Source: Streptomyces wedmorensis
GTDB taxonomy: Bacteria; Actinomycetota; Actinomycetes; Streptomycetales; Streptomycetaceae
NCBI RefSeq assembly: GCF_000716445.1
Contig: NZ_JNWK01000003.1
Span: 1 to 64,000 of the forward strand
Direction of reading: 5' to 3'
DNA: 64,000 nucleotides
Shown here: positions 15,021 through 23,635 of the stretch, piece by piece
How the letters are laid out: every line of letters begins with the position of its first letter
Numbering within the stretch: the stretch's first letter is position 1
The notes under the pieces: model-generated
The model's input: only the letters and a program-made list of their open reading frames with translations
What the model was told of the DNA's origin: nothing
Databases searched by the model: none
Position numbers and translations under genes: made by a program

Positions 15021-16070
15021 TCAGCGGGTGCGCCGGGTGACGAACTCCGCGAGGGCGAGCAGGTCCCCCGCGGCCGCCAGGTCCGGGACCGCCTGGGCCA
15101 GGTACTCGACGGCGCGGCCCATGCGCTCGGCCGCCTGGGCCTGCGCCCAGTCGCGTCCGCCGGCCCGCTCCACCGCGTCCGCCGCCGCCCGCACCGCCGC
15201 CGCGTCGAGGACCGGACGGGAGTACAACTCGGCCAGCTCGTCGCCGGCCGGGGTGCCCGAGGTGAGCGCCGCCACGACGGGGAGCGACTTCTTGTGGGCG
15301 GCGAGATCGGCGCCGGCCGGCTTGCCCGTGCGGTCCGGGTCGCCCCAGATGCCGATGAGGTCGTCGATCAGCTGGAAGGCGAGCCCCGCCTCCCGGCCGA
15401 ACGCGTCCATCGCCGCGACCTCCTCCTCGCCCGCGCCCGCGTAGAGCGCGCCGAGGGCGCAGGAGCAGCCGAGCAGGGCGCCGGTCTTGGCGGTGGCCAT
15501 GGCCAGGCACTCGTCGAGGGAGACCTCGCGGGGGCCGCGCTGCTCGAAGGCGCAGTCGGCCTGCTGGCCGGCGCAGAGTTCGATGATGCAGGCGGCGAGC
15601 CGCGCGGACGCCGCCGCGGAGGCGGGGTGCGGGTCCTCGGCGAGCAGCCGCAGGGCCAGCGCGCTCATCGCGTCCCCGGCCATGAGGGCGTCCGGGATCC
15701 CGAAGACGGTCCACGCGGTGGGCCGGTGCCGGCGGGTGGGGTCCTCGTCGACGATGTCGTCGTGGAGCAGGGTGAAGTTGTGCGCGAGCTCGACCGCGGC
15801 CGCGGCCTTCACCGCCTGGGCCGTCTCGGCCCCGAGGGCGCGCGCGGCCGCGAGGACGAGCGCGGGGCGGATCGCCTTGCCCGCCTGCCCCGCGTCCGGG
15901 GTGCCGTCGGCCCGCTCCCAGCCGAAGTGGTACATGGCCACCCGCCGTATGGAGCCCGGCAGGGACTCGACGGTGGAGCGCAGTTGGGGATGGACGGCGG
16001 TGCGTGTCTGGTCCAGGAGCCGCACGGCCCCCTGACCGCCGGTGACGGCATCCGCTCTGGTCATGGTCAC
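15021..16070 (-). CDS. polyprenyl (geranyl/farnesyl-type) diphosphate synthase
   Basis: A 349-residue all-alpha isoprenyl diphosphate synthase. The first aspartate-rich motif is DDIVDED (near residue 105, HDDIVDEDPTRRHR), the second is DDLIGIWGD, and the lysine KAIRP and the GQ (CAGQQADC) motif are present. It joins isopentenyl and allylic diphosphates into C10-C20 products. The gene lies 90 bases downstream of an EshA-type family 2B encapsulin shell gene on the same strand. Polyprenyl transferases are known partners of family 2 encapsulins, so this may be its cargo, although the N-terminus has only about 20 extra residues and no long disordered loading region. Confidence 0.9.
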   Translation of the reverse strand: MTMTRADAVTGGQGAVRLLDQTRTAVHPQLRSTVESLPGSIRRVAMYHFGWERADGTPDAGQAGKAIRPALVLAAARALGAETAQAVKAAAAVELAHNFTLLHDDIVDEDPTRRHRPTAWTVFGIPDALMAGDAMSALALRLLAEDPHPASAAASARLAACIIELCAGQQADCAFEQRGPREVSLDECLAMATAKTGALLGCSCALGALYAGAGEEEVAAMDAFGREAGLAFQLIDDLIGIWGDPDRTGKPAGADLAAHKKSLPVVAALTSGTPAGDELAELYSRPVLDAAAVRAAADAVERAGGRDWAQAQAAERMGRAVEYLAQAVPDLAAAGDLLALAEFVTRRTR

Positions 16071-16160
16071 GGTCTCTTCCTTCGCATCGTGCGCGGCGGG
16101 GAGTTGGGTGGCGCCCGGGGGGCGGGAGGGTTCGGTCCCCGCCCCCCGGGCGTCGCCGAC

Positions 16161-17576
16161 TCAGCGCCAGCGGCTGACCTCGACGTTCTCCAGGACGCCG
16201 AGCGCGTCCGGGACGAGGACCGCCGCCGAGTAGTAGGCCGTGACCAGGTACGAGATGATCGCCTGCTCGTCGATGCCCATGAAGCGGACGGAGAGGCTGG
16301 GCTCGATCTCGTCGGGCAGGCCGGTCTGGTGCAGACCGATCACGCCCTGGTCGGCCTCGCCGGTGCGCATGCAGATGATCGAGGTCGTACGGGCGTCGGA
16401 GACCGGGATCTTGTTGCACGGGTAGATCGGGACGCCGCGCCAGGTCGGGATGCGGTTGCCGTTGACGTCGATGGTCTCCGGCACCAGGCCGCGCTTGTTG
16501 AGCTCGCGGCCGAAGGCGGCGATGGCGCGCGGGTGGGCGAGGAAGAGCTTGGAGCCCCGGCGGCGGGAGAGGAGCTCGTCCATGTCGTCCGGGCCGGGGA
16601 CGCCGTCGTGCGGCTGGATCCGCTGCCCGTAGTCGCAGTTGGAGAGGAGGCCGAACTCCTTGTTGTTGACGAGCTCGTGCTCCTGGCGCTCGCGGAGGGC
16701 CTCGACCGTGAGCCGCAACTGCTGCTCGGTCTGGTTCATCGGCTGGTTGTAGAGGTCGGCGACGCGGCTGTGGACCTTCAGCACGGTCTGGGCGACGCTC
16801 AGCTCGTACTCGCGGGGCGAGGCGTCGTAGTCGACGTACGTGTGCGGGACGACGGCCTCGCCGACGTGGCCGGCGGAGAGGTCGATGGCGGCCTCGCCGT
16901 AGTGGTTGGTGCGCTGGTCGGGCAGGGCGGCGACGGCGGCGAGGTGGGCGGCGAGGGAGACGGCGCGGTCGGCGAGGTTGCGCACGTCGCCGCGGGTGAG
17001 CTCCAGGACCGTGCAGGCCGTGGCGGCGCGGGCGGTCCACTCCCAGGTGGCGTCCTCGCGGACCAGCGAGGACTCGCCGAGGTAGGCGCCGTCGGCGAGG
17101 ACGCCGAGGACGGCCTCGTCGCCGTAGGGTCCCTCGCCGATCTGCTCGATCCGGCCGTGCGCGAGGAGGAGCACGCGGTCGGTGGGGGCGCCGGCGGTGG
17201 CGACGACCTCGCCCGCCGCGTACTCCCGCTGGGTGCAGCGGGCCGCCAGTTCGGCGAGCGCTTCCTCGTCCTCGAATCCGCGCAGGGCCGGGAGTTCGCC
17301 GAGCTCGGCGGGGATGACCGCGACGCGCTCTCCGGTCTGGACGAAGGTGACCCGGCCGTCACCCACGGAGTAGCTGAGCCTCCGGTTCACCCGGTACGTG
17401 CCGCCCTGCACCTGGACCCACGGCAGCGCGCGCAGGAGCCACCGGGAGGTGATCTCCTGCATCTGCGGGGCCGATTTGGTGGTCGTGGCGAGGTTCCGCG
17501 CGGCGGCGGTGCCGAGACTCTGCTGCGGCGCCTGCTGCTCCGCGCGGACGTCGTCGCCAACCGAACCAACGGACAT
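16161..17576 (-). CDS. eshA: EshA-type family 2B encapsulin shell protein with cyclic-nucleotide-binding domain
   Basis: A 471-residue protein with the order known for Streptomyces EshA: N-terminal arm ([20 protein letters not shown]), a cyclic-nucleotide-binding domain at about residues 85-210 ([30 protein letters not shown]) and a C-terminal HK97-fold part ([44 protein letters not shown]). Such proteins assemble into icosahedral nanocompartments and have been linked to terpenoid enzymes. ATG 17576 has AGGGAG five bases upstream; the frame is open further but without support. No 2-methylisoborneol synthase gene is adjacent, only the polyprenyl synthase. Divergent from the amidase gene over 253 bases. 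Confidence 0.9.
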   Translation of the reverse strand: MSVGSVGDDVRAEQQAPQQSLGTAAARNLATTTKSAPQMQEITSRWLLRALPWVQVQGGTYRVNRRLSYSVGDGRVTFVQTGERVAVIPAELGELPALRGFEDEEALAELAARCTQREYAAGEVVATAGAPTDRVLLLAHGRIEQIGEGPYGDEAVLGVLADGAYLGESSLVREDATWEWTARAATACTVLELTRGDVRNLADRAVSLAAHLAAVAALPDQRTNHYGEAAIDLSAGHVGEAVVPHTYVDYDASPREYELSVAQTVLKVHSRVADLYNQPMNQTEQQLRLTVEALRERQEHELVNNKEFGLLSNCDYGQRIQPHDGVPGPDDMDELLSRRRGSKLFLAHPRAIAAFGRELNKRGLVPETIDVNGNRIPTWRGVPIYPCNKIPVSDARTTSIICMRTGEADQGVIGLHQTGLPDEIEPSLSVRFMGIDEQAIISYLVTAYYSAAVLVPDALGVLENVEVSRWR

Positions 17577-17829
17577 GGAACTCCCTCTCGTATGACTGAC
17601 TTGCGAGACGAAGCCTTTCAGCACGGAACGTGTCGGCGCCATTACACATTCGGGTGGGACTGTTCGACGATCTTCGGGGCATGTCACGCGTTTTCCATCC
17701 GAACAGCGCAGCCCCACGGGCCTCTTGGCGCCCTGTCCGGATCGGCTCGCACACGGTCCGAACGGATGGCAGCGGAGGGGTCGACTCCGGTACTCCGGAG
17801 GTCCACCCGTCCCCCGAAGGGAGTCCGCC

Positions 17830-18420
17830 ATGGCCTCACCCATGACCGCGAGCAGGTTCCTCGACGCGCTGCGCGACGAGGGCCTGACGGTCGTCCAGGT
17901 CGGCGACTGGTCCACCCACAACCGCAACCACAAGGGCCCCTGGGGCCCGGTGCACGGCGTGATGATCCACCACACCGTGACCCGGGGCACCGCCGCGACC
18001 GTACGGATCTGCCGGGACGGCCACCGGGCCCTGCCGGGACCGCTCTGCCACGGCGTCATCGCCAAGGACGGCACGGTCCACCTCGTCGGCTACGGGCGCG
18101 CCAACCACGCGGGGCTCGGCGACGACGAGGTGCTCCGGGCGGTCATCGCCGAGCGGCGGCTGCCGCCGGACGACGAGGCCACCACGGACGGCAACCGCCA
18201 TTTCTACGGCTTCGAGTGCGAGAACCTCGGCGACGGGGTGGACCCGTGGCCCAAGGTCCAGCTGGAGGCCATCGCCAAGGCGGCGGCCGCCGTGTGCCGG
18301 GCGCACCGCTGGACGCACCGCTCGGTGATCGGGCACCTGGAGTGGCAGCCGGGGAAGGTCGACCCGCGCGGCTTCACGATGGCCTCGATGCGGGAGCGGG
18401 TCGCCGACCTGCTGCGCTGA
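17830..18420 (+). CDS. N-acetylmuramoyl-L-alanine amidase domain protein (Amidase_2)
   Basis: A 196-residue protein matching the Amidase_2/PGRP fold: VMIHHTVT supplies the first zinc histidine, [20 protein letters not shown] is the core strand, and [15 protein letters not shown] supplies the later histidine and the P-G-K-V-D-P loop. It should cleave the lactyl-amide bond between muramic acid and the stem peptide. No signal peptide is visible, as in phage endolysins, and no cell-wall-binding repeat is present. ATG 17830 is preferred. Confidence 0.85.
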   Translation: MASPMTASRFLDALRDEGLTVVQVGDWSTHNRNHKGPWGPVHGVMIHHTVTRGTAATVRICRDGHRALPGPLCHGVIAKDGTVHLVGYGRANHAGLGDDEVLRAVIAERRLPPDDEATTDGNRHFYGFECENLGDGVDPWPKVQLEAIAKAAAAVCRAHRWTHRSVIGHLEWQPGKVDPRGFTMASMRERVADLLR

Positions 18421-18448
18421 CCGCGGAGGGGGCGGCGAGAATGGCCGG

Positions 18449-19363
18449 GTGAACGCGCTCGACCTCTCCCGCCTGCGGCCCCGGCTCCCCTCGCCCCTGG
18501 AGCCGGTGGAGGACGAGCGCTTCGCCCGGCGCGGGCTGACGCTGCTGCTCAAGCGGGACGACCTCATCCACCCCGACCTGCCGGGCAACAAGTGGCGCAA
18601 GCTCGCGCTCAACCTGCGCGCGGCGGACGGCCGGCCCGTGCTCACCTTCGGCGGCGCGTACTCCAACCACCTGCGGGCGACGGCCGCGGCCGGCCGGCTG
18701 CTCGGCTTCCCCACGATCGGGATCGTGCGCGGCGACGAGCTGGCCGGGCGCCCGCTCAACCCCTCGCTCGCGCGGTGCGCGGCGGACGGGATGCGGCTGG
18801 AGTTCGTGGACCGGACCACGTACCGCGCGAAGAACGACCCGGCCACGCTCGCGAAGCTCCTGGAGCGGGCCCCCGCGGGCACGTACGTCGTCCCGGAGGG
18901 CGGCAGCAACGAACTCGCCGTCCAGGGGTGCGAGGCGCTGGGGCGGGAGCTCTCCGGGACGGCGGACACGGTCGCGGTCGCCTGCGGCACGGGCGGCACC
19001 TTGGCGGGGCTCGCGGCCGGGCTCGCCCCGGGACAGCGGGCACTGGGCGTCCCGGTCCTGAAGGGCGGCTTCCTCGGCGGCGAGGTGCGGGCCCTCCAGG
19101 AGGCGGCGTTCGGCGGTCCGCGCGGCGACTGGGCCCTCGACGACCGCTTCCACTGCGGGGGCTACGCGCGCACGTCCCCCGCCCTGGAGGCGTTCGCACG
19201 GGACTTCGAGGCGCGGCACGGACTCGCCATCGAGCGGCTGTATGTGGCCAAAATGCTGTACGGCCTCGTCACCCTCGCCGAGGAGGGCGCGTTCCCGGCG
19301 GGCAGCAGGGTGGCGGCGGTCGTGACGGGAGCACCGGAGCCCGTGGATCCCGTACGTCCCTGA
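18449..19363 (+). CDS. PLP-dependent ACC deaminase / D-cysteine desulfhydrase family
   Basis: A 304-residue fold-type II PLP enzyme: LLLKRDDLIHPDLPGNKWRK carries the Schiff-base lysine (GNKWRK), GGAYSNHLRA is the phosphate/substrate serine region and ACGTGGTLAGL is the PLP phosphate-binding loop. Members deaminate 1-aminocyclopropane-1-carboxylate or desulfhydrate D-cysteine; the two cannot be separated here. GTG 18449 follows the amidase stop by 28 bases, so the genes may be cotranscribed. Confidence 0.85.
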   Translation: MNALDLSRLRPRLPSPLEPVEDERFARRGLTLLLKRDDLIHPDLPGNKWRKLALNLRAADGRPVLTFGGAYSNHLRATAAAGRLLGFPTIGIVRGDELAGRPLNPSLARCAADGMRLEFVDRTTYRAKNDPATLAKLLERAPAGTYVVPEGGSNELAVQGCEALGRELSGTADTVAVACGTGGTLAGLAAGLAPGQRALGVPVLKGGFLGGEVRALQEAAFGGPRGDWALDDRFHCGGYARTSPALEAFARDFEARHGLAIERLYVAKMLYGLVTLAEEGAFPAGSRVAAVVTGAPEPVDPVRP

Positions 19364-19388
19364 CCGCCCGGACCCCGCGGACCCGGCC

Positions 19389-19413
19389 ATGATCCGCCGG
19401 ACAGGCCCTAGTC
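19389..19413 (+). repeat. recurrent ATGATC..CCGGACAGG.CCTAG motif, copy B
   Basis: 25 bases matching 75-99 with four differences (ATGATC, two variable bases, CCGGACA, CCTAGTC). It lies between the stops of two convergent genes. The other strong copy sits at the breakpoint of the truncated SUKH fragment. Confidence 0.5.
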
Positions 19414-21000
19414 GGTCTCCCGGTAGGCGGCCGCCTCCTCCAGGTCGAGGCGGCGGAGCAGGATCCGCATCATCTCGTCGTCGATCCGGCGCGCGTCGCG
19501 CAGCTGTACGAAGACCTCGCGCTCGGCGTCGATCATCTCGCGCGAGAGCCGCCGGTAGGTGTCGTCCGCGGTCTCGCCGGTGATCTCGTTGACCGCGCCG
19601 AGCCGCTCCCACACGGAGTTGCGGCGGCGTTCCAGGACGGTGCGCAGCCGGTCGGCGAGGGGCTGCGGCAGGGCGTTGCGCTCGTCGGCGAGGAGTTCGT
19701 CGAGGCGTTCCTCGGCCGCCCGGGAGGCCTCGCTCTGGGCCTGCGCCTCGGCCAGCGTCTCGGCGTACGCGTCCCGTCCGGGGAGTTTCAGGAAGCGGAT
19801 GAGCGGCGGCAGGGTGAGGCCCTGCACCACGAGGGTGCCGATGACGGTGGTGAAGGTGAGGAAGAGGACGAGGTTGCGGGCGGGGAACTCCACGCCGTCG
19901 GTGACGACGGGGATGGAGAAGGCGATGGCGAGGGAGACCACTCCGCGCATGCCGGCCCAGCCGACGACGAGGGGCGCCTTCCAGTCGACCCCCGGTTCCC
20001 GTTCCCTGACCCGGCCGGAGAGCCACCGGGGCAGGAAGGTCGCCGGGTAGACCCAGACGAACCGGACGAGCACCACGGCGACGAAGACCCCGACGGCGTA
20101 CCAGGCCGCCTCGCCGATGCCGTACTGCCCGAGGCCCTGGACGACGTACGGCAGCTGGAGGCCGATCAGGGCGAAGACGGCGGACTCGAGCACGAAGGCG
20201 ACCATCTTCCAGACGGCCTCCTCCTGGAGCCGGGTGGCGAAGTCGACCTGGTAGGCCCGGTGGCCGAGGAAGAGTCCGACCACGACGACCGCGAGGACTC
20301 CCGAGGCGCCGACCTCCTCGGCCGCCGCGTAGGCGACGAACGGGATGAGGAGGGAGAGGGTGTTCTGGAGGAGGGCCTCGCCCAGGCGGCAGCGGAGCCA
20401 GTGGATGGGGACCATCAGGACGAGGCCGACGCTGATGCCGCCGATCGCCGCGAGCGCGAACTCCCCGAGGCCGCCGGCCCAGCTGATGCCCTCGCCGACG
20501 GCCGCCGCGAGGGCGACCTTGTACGCGGTGATCGCGGTGGCGTCGTTCACCAGGGACTCGCCCTGGAGGATCGTGGTGATCCGGTGCGGCAGGCCGAGCT
20601 TCCGGGCGATGGCGGTGGCGGCCACCGCGTCCGGCGGGGCGATCACCGCTCCGAGCACCAGCGCAGCGGTCAGCGGCAGGTCGGGCACGAGGACGTACGC
20701 GAGCCAGCCCACGGCCACGGTGGCGAAGAGGACGTATCCGACGGAGAGCAGGGCGACGGGGCGGATGTTGGCCCGCAGGTCGAGGTACGAGGACTCGAGG
20801 GCGGCCGTGTAGAGGAGCGGGGGCAGGATCAGCGGCAGCACGATGTGCGGGTCGAGCGTGTAGTCCGGCATCCCCGGGACGTACGAGGCGGCGAGGCCGA
20901 CGGCGACCAGGAGCAGGGGGGCGGGTACGGGTGTCCTGCGGGCGAACCCCGCGATGGCGGTGCTCGCCGCCACCAGTGCCACCAGCTGCAGTGCGTCCAT
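19408..21000 (-). CDS. CPA1-type sodium/proton antiporter
   Basis: A 530-residue membrane protein with about 12 membrane segments in the first ~390 residues. Family motifs include VIAPPDAVAATAI (ND/PDA ion-binding helix), LQGESLVNDATAI and GWAGMRGVVSLA, typical of NhaP/Nhe-like Na+/H+ exchangers. A charged cytosolic C-terminal tail of about 130 residues (ETLAEAQAQSEASRAAEERL and beyond) is likely helical and regulatory. Start ATG 21000 is 39 bases from the divergent UBP zinc-finger gene; the frame is open further upstream but overlaps that gene. Confidence 0.88.
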   Translation of the reverse strand: MDALQLVALVAASTAIAGFARRTPVPAPLLLVAVGLAASYVPGMPDYTLDPHIVLPLILPPLLYTAALESSYLDLRANIRPVALLSVGYVLFATVAVGWLAYVLVPDLPLTAALVLGAVIAPPDAVAATAIARKLGLPHRITTILQGESLVNDATAITAYKVALAAAVGEGISWAGGLGEFALAAIGGISVGLVLMVPIHWLRCRLGEALLQNTLSLLIPFVAYAAAEEVGASGVLAVVVVGLFLGHRAYQVDFATRLQEEAVWKMVAFVLESAVFALIGLQLPYVVQGLGQYGIGEAAWYAVGVFVAVVLVRFVWVYPATFLPRWLSGRVREREPGVDWKAPLVVGWAGMRGVVSLAIAFSIPVVTDGVEFPARNLVLFLTFTTVIGTLVVQGLTLPPLIRFLKLPGRDAYAETLAEAQAQSEASRAAEERLDELLADERNALPQPLADRLRTVLERRRNSVWERLGAVNEITGETADDTYRRLSREMIDAEREVFVQLRDARRIDDEMMRILLRRLDLEEAAAYRETD

Positions 21001-21039
21001 GCCCGTCCCCGATTCGTGCCGCCACGTAACCTGGCCATC

Positions 21040-21300
21040 ATGAGCGAGTGCCCTCACGTAGCCGAAATGCCGCGCCCCGAACCGGTGCCGCTGGCCGAGA
21101 CCTGCCCCGAGTGCCTGGCGGACGGCACGCACCCGGTCCAGCTGCGGCTCTGCCTGAGCTGCGGTCACGTGGGCTGCTGCGACTCCTCGGCGGGGCGGCA
21201 CGCGACGGGGCACTTCTCCTCGACCGGCCACCCGGTGATGCGGACCTTCGAACCGGGCGAGGCCTGGCGCTGGTGCTTCGTCGACGGGTCGATCGTCTGA
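21040..21300 (+). CDS. UBP-type zinc finger protein
   Basis: An 86-residue protein made of one zf-UBP domain: CPHV at the start, CPECLADG, LCLSCGHVGCCDSSAGRHAT, HFSSTGHPVM. The Cys/His pattern is the full zinc-binding set. In eukaryotes the domain binds ubiquitin tails; in actinobacteria such stand-alone copies often lie next to sodium/proton antiporter genes, as here (divergent starts 39 bases apart), and may be a cytosolic regulator of the antiporter (inference). Confidence 0.88.
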   Translation: MSECPHVAEMPRPEPVPLAETCPECLADGTHPVQLRLCLSCGHVGCCDSSAGRHATGHFSSTGHPVMRTFEPGEAWRWCFVDGSIV

Positions 21301-21676
21301 CGGCCCGCGCCGGGTCGCGGTCCGGTGCCGACCGTCCGGCGGTGGGCCGTGGCCGTGGGCCCTGGGCCCGTCCCGGCCGTCCGGGCCGTTCGGGTCGGGA
21401 CACGGTTCGGTCCGGACGCGGTTCGACCGCCTCGGGGTTGGGTACGTCCTCCCTCCGCCGGTCGCTCGTTTTCGGCCCCCGCAGACCTCTGCCCACCGTC
21501 CGCGCCCATGGGCCTACCATGGGTGACGAGCGTGATCGGGGGCCGGGGGGCTCACGGCGACACGGCGGGACGGATCGCGATAGCGTCACGGCGGACCGCG
21601 CAGCCCCCTGCGTACCGCCCGGTCCGGGGTTTCTCCCCCGGACCCCGAATGAGCTTGTGCCACCTTGGAGGTGAGG
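21301..21676. other. 376-base control region upstream of the anti-sigma/sigH operon
   Basis: No gene is supported. At 21421-21445 GTTC-N15-GGGTAC resembles the GTTT-N14-17-GGGTAT promoters read by SigB-family sigma factors such as SigH. At 21621-21644 a hairpin (GGTCCGGGG / CCCCGGACC) lies about 30 bases before the first start codon. In S. coelicolor sigH has several promoters including a BldD-controlled one; I cannot place these here with certainty. Confidence 0.45.
21421..21445 (+). promoter_or_regulatory. candidate SigB/SigH-type promoter
   Basis: GTTC (21421-21424), 15-base spacer, GGGTAC (21440-21445). It fits the consensus of the SigB-like family with one mismatch in each box and lies 230 bases upstream of the anti-sigma gene, so autoregulation is possible. 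Confidence 0.35.
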
Positions 21677-22090
21677 GTGTCCCAGATCGCAGGCGAGCCC
21701 GGGACCCAGGACTTCGTGGAAGTCCGGCTGCCCGCTGCGGGTGCCTATCTGTCCGTGCTGCGTACGGCCACGGCCGGCCTCGCGGCGCGCTTGGACTTCA
21801 CCCTCGACGAGATCGAGGACTTGCGGATCGCGGTCGACGAGGCCTGCGCCATTCTGCTCCAGCAGGCCGTGCCGGGGTCCGTCCTCAGCTGTGTCTTCCG
21901 GCTGGTCGACGACTCCCTGGACGTGACGGTGTCCGCCCCCACCACGGACGGCCGGGCGCCCGAGCGGGACACCTTCGCCTGGACGGTGCTGTCGGCACTG
22001 GCCGGAAAGGTGGAGTCGTCGGTGGCCGATGACCGTACGGTCTCGATCAGCCTGTACAAACAGCGCGGCGCGGGGCCAGGCCCGGCGTGA
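21677..22090 (+). CDS. ushX: anti-sigma factor of SigH (RsbW-like)
   Basis: A 137-residue GHKL-type protein: EVRLPAAGAYLSVLRTATAG, an N-box-like IAVDEACAILLQQAV and DDRTVSISLYKQ. It resembles RsbW/SpoIIAB anti-sigma factors and is directly upstream of a SigB-family sigma gene, the position of the SigH anti-sigma gene (named ushX or prsH) in S. coelicolor. The G-boxes are weak. GTG 21677 is preferred over ATG 21665 because GGAGG at about 21667 is then correctly spaced. The stop overlaps the sigH GTG. Confidence 0.82.
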   Translation: MSQIAGEPGTQDFVEVRLPAAGAYLSVLRTATAGLAARLDFTLDEIEDLRIAVDEACAILLQQAVPGSVLSCVFRLVDDSLDVTVSAPTTDGRAPERDTFAWTVLSALAGKVESSVADDRTVSISLYKQRGAGPGPA

Positions 22091-23109
22091 GGAGCGGGGA
22101 CGCGACGGCCGGCATCCCTGAGCAGCAGGCGCGGCCGCATGAGGTCGCTATGGAGCGGGCGGACCAGATGAGCGAGCACGAGCAGCACCACGAGGTTCCG
22201 GGGGCCCCAGGTGTCCCGGAGGCCCCCGGGACGCCCGGGGGGCCCAGCAGCGAGCAGGCCGGGAGCGGTGCGGCCGGGGTCGTGGAGACGGCCGAGCAAG
22301 CCGCCGAGACGGACGGGGCCGACGAGCTCCCGGACGACCGCGCCGTCCCCGACCCGCACGACCGGAGCGGCGCCCGCGCCCTCTTCTTCGAGCTCCGCGA
22401 GCTGCCGGAGGGCTCCCCCGAGAAGGCGGAGCTCCGCAACCGCCTGGTCCGGATGCACCTGCCGCTGGTGGAGCACCTGGCACGGCGCTTCCGCAACCGC
22501 GGCGAGCCGCTGGACGACCTGACGCAGGTCGCGACCATCGGCCTGATCAAGTCGGTCGACCGGTTCGACCCGGACCGCGGGGTCGAGTTCTCGACGTACG
22601 CGACGCCCACGGTCGTCGGTGAGATCAAGCGCCACTTCCGTGACAAGGGCTGGGCGGTCCGGGTGCCGCGCCGGCTCCAGGAGCTGCGGCTCTCGCTCAC
22701 CACGGCGACGGCGGAGCTGTCCCAGCAGCACGGCCGCTCGCCGACGGTGCACGAGCTGGCCGAGCGGCTCGGGATCTCGGAGGAGGAGGTCCTGGAGGGC
22801 CTGGAGTCGGCGAACGCCTACTCGACGCTCTCCCTCGACGTCCCCGACACGGACGACGAGTCGCCGGCGGTGGCCGACACCCTGGGCGCGGAGGACGAGG
22901 CCCTTGAGGGGGTCGAGTACCGCGAGTCGCTCAAGCCGCTCCTGGAGGACCTGCCGCCCCGGGAGAAGCGGATCCTGCTGCTGCGCTTCTTCGGGAACAT
23001 GACCCAGTCGCAGATCGCGCAGGAGGTCGGCATCTCGCAGATGCACGTGTCCCGGCTGCTGGCTCGGACCCTGGCGTCGCTGCGGGAGAAGCTTCTCGTG
23101 GAGGAGTAG
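22087..23109 (+). CDS. sigH: RNA polymerase sigma factor SigH (SigB/F/G family)
   Basis: A 340-residue stress-response sigma factor of group 3: region 2 (LVRMHLPLVEHLARRFRNRG, DLTQVATIGLIKSVDRFDP), region 3 and region 4 HTH (MTQSQIAQEVGISQMHVSRL). An unusual Pro/Gly/Glu-rich extension of about 95 residues precedes the conserved core. Methionines at about 22150 and 22171 could start shorter forms; S. coelicolor SigH is also produced in several sizes. The GTG overlaps the anti-sigma stop. The gene order with wblE downstream matches the S. coelicolor sigH locus. Its stop is 1 base from the convergent membrane-protein gene. Confidence 0.9.
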   Translation: MRSGDATAGIPEQQARPHEVAMERADQMSEHEQHHEVPGAPGVPEAPGTPGGPSSEQAGSGAAGVVETAEQAAETDGADELPDDRAVPDPHDRSGARALFFELRELPEGSPEKAELRNRLVRMHLPLVEHLARRFRNRGEPLDDLTQVATIGLIKSVDRFDPDRGVEFSTYATPTVVGEIKRHFRDKGWAVRVPRRLQELRLSLTTATAELSQQHGRSPTVHELAERLGISEEEVLEGLESANAYSTLSLDVPDTDDESPAVADTLGAEDEALEGVEYRESLKPLLEDLPPREKRILLLRFFGNMTQSQIAQEVGISQMHVSRLLARTLASLREKLLVEE

Positions 23110-23110
23110 G

Positions 23111-23527
23111 TCAGGCTTCCTGACCGGGGCGCCGGATGCCGAGCGCCTCGGTCGTGGCCGGGTTCACCAGGAGGACGAGCCCGGTGGCCGCCAGGATCGC
23201 GAGGACGACGCCGGCCGGGATCATCGCGCTGTCCGCCTGGAGCATCTGCCAGGCGACCGGCAGCGCCAGGATCTGGGTGATGACGGCCGGACCGCGGCTC
23301 CAGGAGCGGCGCAGCCAGAGCCCGCGGGCCGCGGCGAGCGGGATCAGGCCGAGTGCGACGAGCGTCACCGCGCCGGTCAGCGCCCCGGTGAGGTCACCGG
23401 TCTTCTCGGTCAGGGCGTGCACCAGCATGTACACGCCCCCGGCGAGGAGCCCGAGGGCCTCGATGCCGGCCACGGCCGCCGCCGCGGTGAGACGGGTGGG
23501 TCGCGGGGTCTGCTCCGTGCTGCTCAT
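23111..23527 (-). CDS. small integral membrane protein
   Basis: A 138-residue protein with four predicted membrane helices (AVAGIEALGLLAGGVYMLVH, LTGAVTLVALGLIPLAAARG, AVITQILALPVAWQM, AGVVLAILAATGLVLLV). A short hydrophilic start (SSTEQTPRPTR) precedes the first helix. Function unknown; conserved next to sigH in Streptomyces. Its stop abuts that of sigH. ATG 23527 is chosen because the upstream part of the open frame is antisense to the kinase gene. Confidence 0.75.
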   Translation of the reverse strand: MSSTEQTPRPTRLTAAAAVAGIEALGLLAGGVYMLVHALTEKTGDLTGALTGAVTLVALGLIPLAAARGLWLRRSWSRGPAVITQILALPVAWQMLQADSAMIPAGVVLAILAATGLVLLVNPATTEALGIRRPGQEA

Positions 23528-23635
23528 GGAAGGCAGGGTAGCCGGGCGGGACCGGCTCCCGGACGGGCCGGGTGCGGGTCGCCGGAGCACGGCCGGGCTG
23601 GGCCGGGGTACCGCCGGGTAGGTACCCTGGCGCTC

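Noticed and set aside
15294..18452. A 1052-codon open frame antisense to the polyprenyl synthase and encapsulin genes
   Set aside because: It has no domain signature and is the complement of two well-supported genes.
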